NCBI GenBank assembly: GCA_030148665.1
Contig: JASBSZ010000014.1
Coordinates: 1 to 64,000, forward strand
Direction of reading: 5' to 3'
DNA: 64,000 bases
From: Alphaproteobacteria bacterium
GTDB taxonomy: Bacteria; Pseudomonadota; Alphaproteobacteria; Rhodobacterales; Rhodobacteraceae
The position numbers and the translations under genes were made by a program. Shown one piece after another: positions 16,170 to 24,864 of the stretch; positions within the stretch are counted from its first letter, which is position 1, and each line of letters opens with the position of its first letter. Below the pieces are notes generated by a model, which was not told the DNA's origin, did not search any database, and was given only the letters and a program-made list of their open reading frames with translations.

Positions 16170-16715
16170 TTGGCCGAGAAAGAGAAGAACGAACGGGAAA
16201 AACCTGCGAAATCAGGTGGGAAAAAGGGTCTGATCATCGGGCTCGTGTTGGCGATTCTGCTGGGCGCCGGGGGATTTTACGGCAGTTATTCCGGCCTTGT
16301 TCCCCTGCCGTTCGGGGCCGGGCAGCCCCCGGAAAAGGATCGGGCACAGACCGCGGCACGGGATCCGGCCTCTGGGAAATCGACACCAGCGCCGGAGGGG
16401 GGCGCTACACCCGAAGGAACGGCCTTCGTCGATCTCAAGCCGATGGTCATCTCGCTGGGGGAAAAGGCTGCAAACAATTACCTGCGCCTGCACGCTACCC
16501 TAGAGGTTGCGACCGCCAAGAAACAGCTGGTCACGATGCTGATCCCGCGGGTGATGGACGTGTTGAACGAATATCTGCGCGCTGTCACCCCTGCCGATAT
16601 CGAGAATCCGGCGATGATGGGCAGGTTGCGGGCCCAGCTGCTGCACCGGGTACAGCTGGTTACGGGCGCAGATGCGGTGCGCGATCTGCTGATCGTCGAA
16701 TTTGTCCTGAGCTAG
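16170..16715 (+). CDS. fliL: Flagellar basal-body protein FliL (first of two)
   Basis: This 181-residue single-pass membrane protein associates with the stator around MotB. It has a lysine-rich cytoplasmic tail (EKEKNEREKPAKSGGKKG), one transmembrane helix (about residues 20-42), a Pro/Ala/Gly-rich linker, and a stomatin-like periplasmic domain containing NYLRLHATLEVATAKK and ending DLLIVEFVLS. The start is a TTG with GAGGAAGGGG about 7 bp upstream; no ATG or GTG fits. It leads a stator operon: fliL, a bitopic coiled-coil protein, a MotE-like protein, then motA and a large secreted protein. A second FliL-like protein is encoded at 26340. Confidence 0.87.
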   Translation: MAEKEKNEREKPAKSGGKKGLIIGLVLAILLGAGGFYGSYSGLVPLPFGAGQPPEKDRAQTAARDPASGKSTPAPEGGATPEGTAFVDLKPMVISLGEKAANNYLRLHATLEVATAKKQLVTMLIPRVMDVLNEYLRAVTPADIENPAMMGRLRAQLLHRVQLVTGADAVRDLLIVEFVLS

Positions 16716-16724
16716 GAGGGTTAC

Positions 16725-17150
16725 ATGGGCTTTCTGTCCGATGTCTTGTTGCTGTCAGCCGCGTTGCTGTCGGCGCTGTATTGCTGGGTTCTGGCCAGGC
16801 GTCTGAAAAAGCTGAACAACATGGACAACGATCTTGGTGCGGCCATCGCGGCTCTGTCAGCCCAGGTCGAAGAGATGCGTATGGCGCTGGCCGATGTGGC
16901 GCAGTCAGCCGACAGTCGCGTCGAGATGTTGCAAAGCGTCACTTCGCAAGCGAATCGCGCCGCCGACCGGCTGGAGCTGACCCTGGCCGCACTGCATGAG
17001 AACGAGATTGCGAAAACGGGCATTGATCCGCTGGACAGGGCGACCGATGTCGTGGGTCCGCGTGCAAGGCCGGGAGGCGCAGGTCGATCACCCGGCGTAC
17101 CCCGCATCCGACCCCGAAGCAGAAGAGCGGTAACGGAGCCGCAAACATGA
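16725..17150 (+). CDS. Bitopic coiled-coil protein in the fliL-motA operon (PflI-like by position)
   Basis: This 141-residue protein has an N-terminal transmembrane helix (residues 4-24), a basic stop-transfer RRLKK and a long heptad-like helix (residues 32-92). Its Pro/Arg/Gly-rich C-terminus is probably disordered. It starts 9 bp after fliL and overlaps the MotE-like gene by 4 bp. In Caulobacter the small bitopic flagellar-positioning protein PflI is encoded beside fliL and fliM (from memory), so this may be its counterpart; sequence alone does not prove it. The place where fliM might be expected, between fliL and this gene, is empty. Confidence 0.55.
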   Translation: MGFLSDVLLLSAALLSALYCWVLARRLKKLNNMDNDLGAAIAALSAQVEEMRMALADVAQSADSRVEMLQSVTSQANRAADRLELTLAALHENEIAKTGIDPLDRATDVVGPRARPGGAGRSPGVPRIRPRSRRAVTEPQT

Positions 17151-17749
17151 GTTCGCCAGGATCGGCGCGTCCGGGGCCGCTGGCTGTCATCATACTGGTC
17201 TTTGTGACGTCGGCCATCATCCGGGCCGAGGGGATCGATCTGGCCGGCGCGTCGGAAAAGGTTGCATCGGCGCTCGACCAGGCGACGGGGGCGCGCAACG
17301 CTGCACAGACGCAGGACCGCGCGCCCGCATGTCAGCGTTCGCCGGATGTCGAGGCCTTGATCGATGCGGTCAGGAAAAGGCAGCAGAACCTCGATGAACG
17401 CGAGGCACGTCTTGCCGACCGGCTGCAGGCACTCAGGGTGGCCGAAAAGAAGCTGAAGGAAAACCGTGATGCGCTGATTGCCGCCGAAAACAAGCTGGCC
17501 GCGACCCTGACAATTTCCGACAAGGCGGCGGAAAAGGATCTGGCGCGCCTGACCACCGTCTATGAAAACATGAAACCCCGCAATGCGGCCCGCCTGTTCG
17601 AGGCAATGGCCCCGCAATTTGCCGCCGGGTTTCTGGGGCGGATGCGCCCCGATGCGGCGGCGCGCGTGATGTCGAACATCGCCCCGGAAAAGGGATACGA
17701 AATCAGCCTGATCCTGGCAGGGCGCAATGCCCGCGCGCCGAGGAAATGA
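17147..17749 (+). CDS. MotE-like / MgtE-N-domain flagellar protein
   Basis: This 200-residue exported protein has an N-terminal hydrophobic segment (residues 10-27) acting as signal or anchor. A long charged coiled coil (residues 66-118) follows. The C-terminal domain is MgtE-N/FliG-like, with the characteristic YENMKPRNAARLFEAMAPQF and FLGRMRPDAAARVMSNIAPE. MotE in rhizobia is a periplasmic chaperone that stabilises MotC and supports the motor; that role is likely here, since motA follows. It overlaps the preceding gene by 4 bp. Confidence 0.75.
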   Translation: MSSPGSARPGPLAVIILVFVTSAIIRAEGIDLAGASEKVASALDQATGARNAAQTQDRAPACQRSPDVEALIDAVRKRQQNLDEREARLADRLQALRVAEKKLKENRDALIAAENKLAATLTISDKAAEKDLARLTTVYENMKPRNAARLFEAMAPQFAAGFLGRMRPDAAARVMSNIAPEKGYEISLILAGRNARAPRK

Positions 17750-17838
17750 AATGGTGGCGGGATCAGCCTTTGTTAACGCCTGTGCGCCCATTCTGGTAGC
17801 GGGACGATTCTGTCCGGTAACAGGGGTACAGGCACCTG

Positions 17839-18711
17839 ATGGTTGGCATTATCGGCATCATAATGGTCATCGGCATGATCTTTGGCGGTTTTCTCGCCGA
17901 TGGCGGAAAACTCAGCATCATCGTTCAGGCCGCGCCGTATGAGCTGATCATCATCCTCGGGGCGGCGATCGGGGCCTTTGTCCTTGCCAATGACGGTACC
18001 AACCTCAAGCACACGCTCAAGGATATCGGAAAGGTTTTCAAGGGACCACACTGGAAAAAACAGGATTACCGCGAACTGCTGTGCCTGTTGTTCGAATTGA
18101 TCCGACTGGGTCGGCAAAACCCCATGGCCCTGGAAGAGCATATCGAGAACCCGGCGGAATCGGCGATCTTTTCCCGCTTTCCCCGAATACTCGCCGATCA
18201 TGAGGCTACCGCCCTGATCAGCGATACCTTGCGGGCCGCGCTGATGAATTATGACGACCCGAACCAGGTTGAGGAGGTGCTGGAAAAGCGCATGGAACGA
18301 AATCTGCACCACGCGCTGCATTCAAGCCATGCGTTGCAGACCCTGGCCGACGGGCTCCCGGCGCTGGGTATCGTCGCGGCGGTGCTGGGTATCATCAAGA
18401 CGATGGGCTCGATCGACCAGCCGCCGGAAATTCTGGGCGAGCTGATTGGCAGTGCGCTGGTGGGAACCTTTCTGGGTGTACTTCTGGCATACGGGATCGT
18501 CGGTCCCTTTGCCGCCAAGGTCAAGGTGGTGGTGGAAACCGACCAGTATTTTTACCAGCTCATCCGAGAGGTTCTTGTCGCCAATCTGCATGATCACGCC
18601 CCCAATATCTGTATCGAGGTGGGGCGACAGAATACGCCCAGCCCCCTCAGGCCATCATTTTCCGAACTGGAAGAAGCACTTAAAGAGGTCAAGCAAGGAG
18701 CAGCGGCATGA
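17839..18711 (+). CDS. motA: Flagellar motor stator protein MotA
   Basis: This 290-residue stator protein has four transmembrane helices: two near the N-terminus (MVGIIGIIMVIGMIFGGFLA and ELIIILGAAIGAFVLAND) and two after the large cytoplasmic loop (ALGIVAAVLGIIKTM and LVGTFLGVLLAYGIVGPFAA). The conserved proline-containing loop ADGLPALGIVAAVLGI is present, and the cytoplasmic domain carries the Arg/Glu residues that face FliG (KRMERNLHHALH). It forms the ion channel with MotB (6426). It follows the MotE-like gene after 89 bp and overlaps the next gene by 4 bp. Confidence 0.95.
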   Translation: MVGIIGIIMVIGMIFGGFLADGGKLSIIVQAAPYELIIILGAAIGAFVLANDGTNLKHTLKDIGKVFKGPHWKKQDYRELLCLLFELIRLGRQNPMALEEHIENPAESAIFSRFPRILADHEATALISDTLRAALMNYDDPNQVEEVLEKRMERNLHHALHSSHALQTLADGLPALGIVAAVLGIIKTMGSIDQPPEILGELIGSALVGTFLGVLLAYGIVGPFAAKVKVVVETDQYFYQLIREVLVANLHDHAPNICIEVGRQNTPSPLRPSFSELEEALKEVKQGAAA

Positions 18712-21074
18712 ACCCCGCCGCGATCATGCTGGCGACAGTTCTGCTGTTGCAGCCTGCGATGGCTCTGGCGGGAATCACCGTCAGGTCAGGTGAGCATGCG
18801 GCCTATTCGCGCCTTGTCTTTCCATTGAAGGGAAAGATGAAGTGGCGGATGAAATGGCTGGGCGACCGCTATGAACTGCGTTTCTTTCCTCCACCGGGGC
18901 GGATCGACCTGTCGAACGTGTTCCGTTTCATTCCCCGAACACGCCTCAGGAGCATGCAGGCGCCCGCTGATCTGCCCGGTGTCGTCATGATCCCCGCTGC
19001 TGGATATCACGCGCGGGCAAGGGAACTGCTGCCAGGTTATCTGGTGGTGGATTTCCGCGCAGGCCCGGTTCGTGTGCGCGAAACGGGCCCGTTGGTCACG
19101 CCCGGTCCCGCGAGGGCCAGCATGATCGGGCCACCCTGGCCACCGCTTCTGACAACCAGTGCGGGCAGAGGCGAGACAGAACCCGGCCAGGGCCCTGCCG
19201 GCTCGACGACGCAGGCACGGTTGGGCGGGGAATCGCAGAAAACGACATCAAGACCGGCAAAGGTTCCGCCGGTTGATCAGGCAAGCGGTGAGACGGCCAG
19301 GGTTTTCTTCCCCGATATCCGCCTGATGCTGGCGCGCGCCCATCTGTTGGCCCAGCTGCGCAACGCCAGAGAAGAGGGTGTCATTCTCCCTGGCCCCGAG
19401 GGGGGACACAAGGCCGATCGCGCCGCCGGAGCCGATTCCGCAAATAGCGGGATACCCCAACCGGGCAACTCCAATGGATCCGTTGGACTCGAGGCGCGAC
19501 GGAACATGTCGGTCCACCCGGTCCCTGGCACACAATCAGTAGCTGTTCCGGCGCTCAACCCCGATGATCTGGCACGATGCCCGGATGACAGGGTTTTCCG
19601 TCTGCCGTTCGACCGCAGGCAAGGGCGCATGCCCGTCGCCCTTGGCGCCCTGCGGTCTGGAATCGTGAACGAGGCCGGCAGGGTCGATCCCGGGAAACTG
19701 GAAAACATGGTCAGGTTTTTCATATCGCGCCGCATGGGTGTCGAAGCGCGGGCGTTGCTGGACAGCTATCCCGGTATTCTGACGGACGCATCCCTCCTGG
19801 CGGATATGGCAAGGGTGATCGAAATAGGAGCGGGTGCCCCGGACGGCGCACTCGGGCGCTATGTCGGGTGCCCCGGCGAGGCCGGGATATGGGCGATTTT
19901 CTCGCGCCCCTACCTGACGGCCACATCCTATGCCGATGGCCAGAGCCTGCTTTCCGATTTCGCCATGCTGCCGGCGGGTCTGCGGCATCTTCTGGGGGCC
20001 GGGCTGGTCGGCCGCTTGCGAAAGGCCGGCGCACTGCGTCTGGCGTCGGGCATAGCCGCACTGACCCAGCGCGCACCCGGCCCGGAGAGCGATGAATTCA
20101 AACTGGAAAAGGCACGCCTCGACCTGGCAATGAACCGCACCCGACAGGCACGCAAGGAACTGTCCACGATCGCCAGCGGCCGCTCGCCCATTGCGGCCGA
20201 GGCCATGACCTTGTTTCTTGAAGCGGGCCTTAAGGCCGGCGTCCCCGCGCCGCCCGACATGCTGGATATCGCGGCATTCCAGGCCTTCAGCCTGCGCTTT
20301 ACACCTGCCGGGGCCAGGCTGAGAAGGGCCGAAATCCTGCAGCGCGCCATTGCAGGGGATCAAGGCGAGGCTTTTGACATTCTTGCCCACGAGACAAGAG
20401 TTGGCGCGGTGGACAAACAGGACGCGGCCGAGATTGCCGCTGGCATCTTCCGCTCGTTTTCCCTCGAAAGGATGGATCCCGCGCAGTTTGTCAAACTGTT
20501 CTTCCGTTTCAGGGGGTTGCTTGGCAGCGCCGCGAAATTCGACGACGTCAGACGTCATGTGGCACGCGCCTTGATCAAATCGGGATTGCCCGCGGTTGCT
20601 CTGCAGGTTCTGTCGCCCATGAGTCGGCGTGAATCGCCCGCGACACGGTTGATTCGCGCGCGCGCCCTGATCGATCTGGACAGCGCGCGCATGGCACTGG
20701 ACCTGTTGGACGGGATGACCGGACCCGAGGTCGGGAAATTGCGCACTCAGGCCCTGGAGCGATTGGGTCTGTACGGTCGCGCAGTGGCGTCGGAACCCGG
20801 TCTGACCGACAGCCCTGCATTGCAGCAGACCGCCTGGCGCGCCGGGCGGTGGGATATCGTCAGAAAGGGCCGGAACAAGCTGCGCAAGGATGCCGCGATC
20901 TATGCTGAAGGCGGCCCCGGGGATGGCATGGTTCGCGATGGCGTGCCGACATTTGCAACCCATCTGAAGGCGCCCGAGAAACCGCAACTGGCCGGGCTGC
21001 AGGGCCTCCTGAAGGCAAGTCGCCAGTCGCGCCAGACAGTTGAAAACCTCCTGCGGCAAAACCCGGCGCCGTGA
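18708..21074 (+). CDS. Large secreted protein of the stator operon (AMIN-like N-terminus, helical repeats)
   Basis: This 788-residue protein is of unassigned family. It has a signal peptide (residues 1-21, cut after ALA). A domain of about 95 residues resembles an AMIN peptidoglycan-targeting module (GEHAAYSRLVF, RYELRFFPPPGRIDLSNVF, LLPGYLVVDF). A Pro/Gly-rich linker follows (residues 125-290), then about 450 residues of Ala/Leu-rich helices reminiscent of TPR repeats. It overlaps motA by 4 bp. In rhizobia the periplasmic MotC acts with MotB and MotE; by position and predicted location this protein could have a MotC-like role, but no direct similarity was recognised. Confidence 0.6.
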   Translation: MNPAAIMLATVLLLQPAMALAGITVRSGEHAAYSRLVFPLKGKMKWRMKWLGDRYELRFFPPPGRIDLSNVFRFIPRTRLRSMQAPADLPGVVMIPAAGYHARARELLPGYLVVDFRAGPVRVRETGPLVTPGPARASMIGPPWPPLLTTSAGRGETEPGQGPAGSTTQARLGGESQKTTSRPAKVPPVDQASGETARVFFPDIRLMLARAHLLAQLRNAREEGVILPGPEGGHKADRAAGADSANSGIPQPGNSNGSVGLEARRNMSVHPVPGTQSVAVPALNPDDLARCPDDRVFRLPFDRRQGRMPVALGALRSGIVNEAGRVDPGKLENMVRFFISRRMGVEARALLDSYPGILTDASLLADMARVIEIGAGAPDGALGRYVGCPGEAGIWAIFSRPYLTATSYADGQSLLSDFAMLPAGLRHLLGAGLVGRLRKAGALRLASGIAALTQRAPGPESDEFKLEKARLDLAMNRTRQARKELSTIASGRSPIAAEAMTLFLEAGLKAGVPAPPDMLDIAAFQAFSLRFTPAGARLRRAEILQRAIAGDQGEAFDILAHETRVGAVDKQDAAEIAAGIFRSFSLERMDPAQFVKLFFRFRGLLGSAAKFDDVRRHVARALIKSGLPAVALQVLSPMSRRESPATRLIRARALIDLDSARMALDLLDGMTGPEVGKLRTQALERLGLYGRAVASEPGLTDSPALQQTAWRAGRWDIVRKGRNKLRKDAAIYAEGGPGDGMVRDGVPTFATHLKAPEKPQLAGLQGLLKASRQSRQTVENLLRQNPAP

Positions 21075-21302
21075 CGGGCCGCCGGGATTTACGGTTTCTC
21101 AATGCTGCCGACATAGCGTGAGGCGGACAGGATTCTCAGAACGGGATAACGGGCGCAGATGTCTGGAAATATACTCGCAAGCCTGGTCAGCTTGGTTTCG
21201 AAAGTGTGCTCGTCCGGCGAACGGCATTTGCCGCCCATGCCTGGCATGGGGACGGTCCCCGTTCCCTGGCGCAGGTGGTTGCGATCGGGACATGCCCGGC
21301 CA

Positions 21303-22001
21303 ATGGTGGCTCTGGTCTTGGGGGCCGCCCTGACGGCATTCCTTGCGATCATTCCGGTCAATGCCGGGCCGGTTGACGCGTCGCAGCAGTGCAGGGCATC
21401 CGCACGCCGGGCGGCACGGATGACCGGGGTGCCCGAGCCTGTTCTTCTGGCGATCTCGCTTGTCGAAACCGGCCGACGCCGGGACGGTCAGTTGAGGTCC
21501 TGGCCCTGGACAATCAACCTGGGTGGCAAAGGGTACTGGTTTCGCACCCGCCGCGAAGCACAGGAATTTGCCCGTACAATGGTCAGCCGCGGGGTGCGCA
21601 GCATGGATATCGGCTGTTTTCAGATCAACACCAGATGGCATGGCGCGGCATTTCCTTCGGTGGACGCCATGTTTGACCCTGCCGGTTCAGCGGTCTATGC
21701 CGCGCGCCTGCTGGCCGCTCTGCGTCGCGAAAAGGGCAGCTGGCAGGCTGCTGCGGGGGCGTATCATTCACGTCGCCCCGCCCGGGCCAGGGCCTATGCC
21801 GCCCGCTTTCAGCGCGTTCTGGATACTCTTGTGGCTGAAATACGCCGGCCCTCGGGCGACCCACGCCTGACCCAGGCCGCGCCGAAACCGAAAGATCGCC
21901 GCCCGAACACCTATCCATTGTTACGGGTCCTGGCGGAAACACGTGCTGCGCCAGGGTCGCTCGTGTTCATATCGGATCATGGTGGCAAGGGTCTGTTCTG
22001 A
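21303..22001 (+). CDS. Flagellar-cluster lytic transglycosylase (SLT domain)
   Basis: This is a secreted peptidoglycan lytic transglycosylase of about 232 residues. A signal peptide begins MVALVLGAALTAFLAIIPVN. The SLT domain has the catalytic Glu in ISLVETGRR and the conserved DIGCFQINTRWHG and AAGAYHSR motifs. It probably opens the cell wall for rod passage, because the FlgJ of this cluster (35957) has no muramidase domain. The ATG at 21303 was chosen because it places the signal peptide at the N-terminus; an upstream in-frame ATG at 21159 would add 48 residues. It directly precedes flhA without a gap. Confidence 0.8.
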   Translation: MVALVLGAALTAFLAIIPVNAGPVDASQQCRASARRAARMTGVPEPVLLAISLVETGRRRDGQLRSWPWTINLGGKGYWFRTRREAQEFARTMVSRGVRSMDIGCFQINTRWHGAAFPSVDAMFDPAGSAVYAARLLAALRREKGSWQAAAGAYHSRRPARARAYAARFQRVLDTLVAEIRRPSGDPRLTQAAPKPKDRRPNTYPLLRVLAETRAAPGSLVFISDHGGKGLF

Positions 22002-24086
22002 ATGAGCAAGGGCAGCGAACAGCCGGTCTCAAGACTGTTTCAGCCGACCATCATGCTGGCCATGGCCCTCATGGCGGTCATCGTGATGATGATCCTTCCA
22101 ATGCCGTCGTGGGTGCTGGATATCGGTCTTGCCGCATCGTTTGCGCTGGCGATCCTGATTTTCACCCTGACATTGTTCATCGAGCGGCCTCTCGATTTCT
22201 CGTCCTTTCCGACGATATTGCTTTCTTCGCTGATGTTGCGGCTGTCGCTGAACGTCTCGTCAACGAAACTGATCATCGGGCAGGGACATACCGGCCCCGG
22301 TGCCGCCGGAAAGGTTATCGAGGGTTTTGCGAACTTCGTCATGGGTGGAAGCGTTCTGATCGGACTGGTCGTGTTCGGTGTCCTGATGATCGTGAATTTC
22401 ATCGTTATCACCAAGGGCGCCGCGCGCATGGCCGAGGTTGGCGCACGTTTCGCACTGGATGGCATGCCGGGCAAGCAACTGGCCATCGACAGCGACATGT
22501 CCGCAGGCGCAATCAACCACGACGAAGCCAAGAAACGTCGCGAGACCGAGCAGGCCGAGACCACATTCTTTGGCTCGCTCGACGGGGCATCGAAATTCGT
22601 CAAGGGTGACGCGGTTGCAGGGCTGCTGATCACCATGCTGAACCTCGTTGTCGGGCTGAGCATCGGCGTGGCCGTTCATGGCATGCCATTGGGCAAGGCG
22701 CTGGAAACATATGCAATATTGACGGTCGGCGACGGGCTGGTCACACAGATACCGGCGGTCATCATCTCGATCGCATCGGCCCTGTTGCTGTCGCGCGGCG
22801 GAACGACCGGATCGGCCGACAAGGCCCTGTTCGAACAGCTTGGCCGCCACCCATCGGCATTGATCACGGTGGCCGTGTTGCTGTTCCTGTTCGCGTTGGT
22901 GCCTGGGCTTCCATTCCTGCCCTTTCTGGCGGGTGCCATCGCGCTGGGGATCTGGGGCGCGGCAATGGCGCGGCGCCGAAAGGCCAATGAGGCGAAAGAA
23001 TCCGAAGCTGTCGAAGAGCTGCCGCCCCAGCCTGGCGAATCCCTGGGCGACAGGCTGGACCTGGACGAAATCCATGTCGAAGTTTCGACCGACCTCGTCC
23101 CGATGGCCATGGACGAGGCAACCGGTCTCGACGCCCGCATCGGCAACATGCGCGACCATGTTGCCAGCAGCTATGGCCTGATCCTGCCGGAAATCCGGTT
23201 AACCGATAACCCCGGTCTGCCGGACGGAACATACACGATCAGGATTCAGGGGGTCGAACAGGCGCGGGACTGGCTGGACCCGAACAAGGTGCTGGTTCTG
23301 CTGGGAGAAGCATCCCCCGATGATGGCCAGAACGTGCGCGAGCCGGTCTATGGGGCGCCGGCGCGGTGGATCGCGCCCGAAAACCGTGAAGAGGCCGGCA
23401 TGGAAGGGCTGACTGTCGTCACCCCGGCCGAGGTTCTGGCAACGCATCTGCTGGAGATCATCAAGCGCAATTTCGCGAAACTTCTGAATTTCCGCAGCCT
23501 GCGCAAGATACTGGACGAATTTGTCAATCTCTCGGATCCTGCCCGTGCCGAGATGAATCGCAGAATGCTGGATGCGCTGATACCCGAGAAGGTGCCCTTT
23601 GAGCTGTTGTTGTCGGTATTGCGACTGCTGCTGGAAGAACAGGTTTCCGTCCGCAACCTGCCGCTGATCCTCGAGACCATTGCCGAAGTCAGGCCCCGAT
23701 TCGAATCGGCCGAGGAAATCGCCGAGGCTGTGCGACATCGGCTGGGTTTTCAGATCGTTTCGGAACTGCGGCGCCCGGATGGCTCGATCCCGCTGGTGCA
23801 GCTGTCCCCCGAATGGGAGACGCTGTTTCGCGAGCATGCCCTGGGCGGCGAGGGCATCCGGCAAGAGATTGCCTTGCCGCCGGACGAATTCAACCGGCTC
23901 GCCAGATCAATCGGGGATCAGCTGAACCACGCGGGTGAGGCGGGCGATTACCCTGCCGTAGTGACCTCGACAAGGCGGCGCCGGTTCCTCAGAACCGTGC
24001 TGTCTGCCAAGGGGATTACCAACCCGGTGATTTCTTTTGACGAGATAGGCAATTCTGCCCGTCCCGCCCTGGTGGGGGTGGCCTGA
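22002..24086 (+). CDS. flhA: Flagellar export gate protein FlhA
   Basis: This 694-residue export protein has eight hydrophobic segments in the first 330 residues. The FHIPEP-family signature is in SLMLRLSLNVSSTKLIIGQG, with GGSVLIGLVVFGVLMIVNF, KGAARMAEVGARFALDGMPG and the cytoplasmic FLIP loop. The C-terminal cytosolic domain (after about residue 345) binds chaperone-substrate complexes and forms the nonameric ring. The start codon immediately follows the stop of the transglycosylase gene. It is followed by fliR and flhB in one operon. Confidence 0.96.
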   Translation: MSKGSEQPVSRLFQPTIMLAMALMAVIVMMILPMPSWVLDIGLAASFALAILIFTLTLFIERPLDFSSFPTILLSSLMLRLSLNVSSTKLIIGQGHTGPGAAGKVIEGFANFVMGGSVLIGLVVFGVLMIVNFIVITKGAARMAEVGARFALDGMPGKQLAIDSDMSAGAINHDEAKKRRETEQAETTFFGSLDGASKFVKGDAVAGLLITMLNLVVGLSIGVAVHGMPLGKALETYAILTVGDGLVTQIPAVIISIASALLLSRGGTTGSADKALFEQLGRHPSALITVAVLLFLFALVPGLPFLPFLAGAIALGIWGAAMARRRKANEAKESEAVEELPPQPGESLGDRLDLDEIHVEVSTDLVPMAMDEATGLDARIGNMRDHVASSYGLILPEIRLTDNPGLPDGTYTIRIQGVEQARDWLDPNKVLVLLGEASPDDGQNVREPVYGAPARWIAPENREEAGMEGLTVVTPAEVLATHLLEIIKRNFAKLLNFRSLRKILDEFVNLSDPARAEMNRRMLDALIPEKVPFELLLSVLRLLLEEQVSVRNLPLILETIAEVRPRFESAEEIAEAVRHRLGFQIVSELRRPDGSIPLVQLSPEWETLFREHALGGEGIRQEIALPPDEFNRLARSIGDQLNHAGEAGDYPAVVTSTRRRRFLRTVLSAKGITNPVISFDEIGNSARPALVGVA

Positions 24087-24087
24087 C

Positions 24088-24864
24088 ATGGCGGATCATC
24101 TGCAACAGCTCCTGGCCCAGTTTCAGGCGCAGATGACGATTCCTGCCATAGTGTTTCTCAGGGTGGCGGCCGCCATGTTCCTGATTCCCGGCTTTGGCGA
24201 GCGCGGTGTTCCCGTGCGATTGCGACTGGTGCTGGCGATCGCTTTCACGATGGTGACATGGCCGCTTGCCATTCAACGGGTTCAGTTCCCCTGGCCGCCG
24301 TTTTCCCTGCGTCTGATCATTGATGAATCCGTGGTCGGGCTGGCAATGGGGGCGTTTTTCCGTCTGTTCATTCAGATGCTGGAGATGGCGGGCACCATCG
24401 CCGCACAGGCCATGTCGTTGTCCCAGCTTTTCGGTGCCGGGGTGGGGCAGGACCCCATGCCCGCCATCGGGAATCTGCTGGTGATATCGGGTATTGCTCT
24501 GGCCATGATCGGGGGGTTGCATATCAAGCTGGCCCTGGCCCTGGCCGATTCCTACAGGGTTTTCCCGCCGGGAACCCTTCCGGCGCCGGGTGATTTTTCC
24601 CAATGGGGGATTCGGGGTGTGGCAGGAGCATTTGCCCGCGCATTCGCCCTGGCTGGCCCGTTCGTCCTGTTGTCGCTGATCTACAATATCGCGCTGGGCG
24701 CGATCAACCGAGCCATGCCGCAGATGATGGTGGCCTTTATTGGCGCGCCGGCGATCACGCTTGGCGCGCTGATCCTGCTTGCGGTGACATCGGCCTACAT
24801 CCTGTCGGTATGGGTGGGGCGTATGGATGCAGGCCTTTTCAACCCGTTCGGAGACATCTGGTGA
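24088..24864 (+). CDS. fliR: Flagellar export protein FliR
   Basis: This 258-residue inner-membrane protein has about six hydrophobic segments. Conserved motifs are FLRVAAAMFLIPGFGERGVP near the N-terminus, then LAMGAFFRLFIQMLEMAGTI and AAQAMSLSQLFGAGVGQDPM. It forms the FliPQR export pore with FliP (12855) and FliQ (29570). It starts one base after the flhA stop and overlaps the flhB GTG start by 4 bp, so translation is coupled. Confidence 0.95.
   Translation: MADHLQQLLAQFQAQMTIPAIVFLRVAAAMFLIPGFGERGVPVRLRLVLAIAFTMVTWPLAIQRVQFPWPPFSLRLIIDESVVGLAMGAFFRLFIQMLEMAGTIAAQAMSLSQLFGAGVGQDPMPAIGNLLVISGIALAMIGGLHIKLALALADSYRVFPPGTLPAPGDFSQWGIRGVAGAFARAFALAGPFVLLSLIYNIALGAINRAMPQMMVAFIGAPAITLGALILLAVTSAYILSVWVGRMDAGLFNPFGDIW

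Noticed and set aside
24603-24860. Upstream extension of flhB
   Set aside because: It lies inside fliR in another frame; the GTG at 24861 overlaps the fliR stop and gives the conserved N-terminus.
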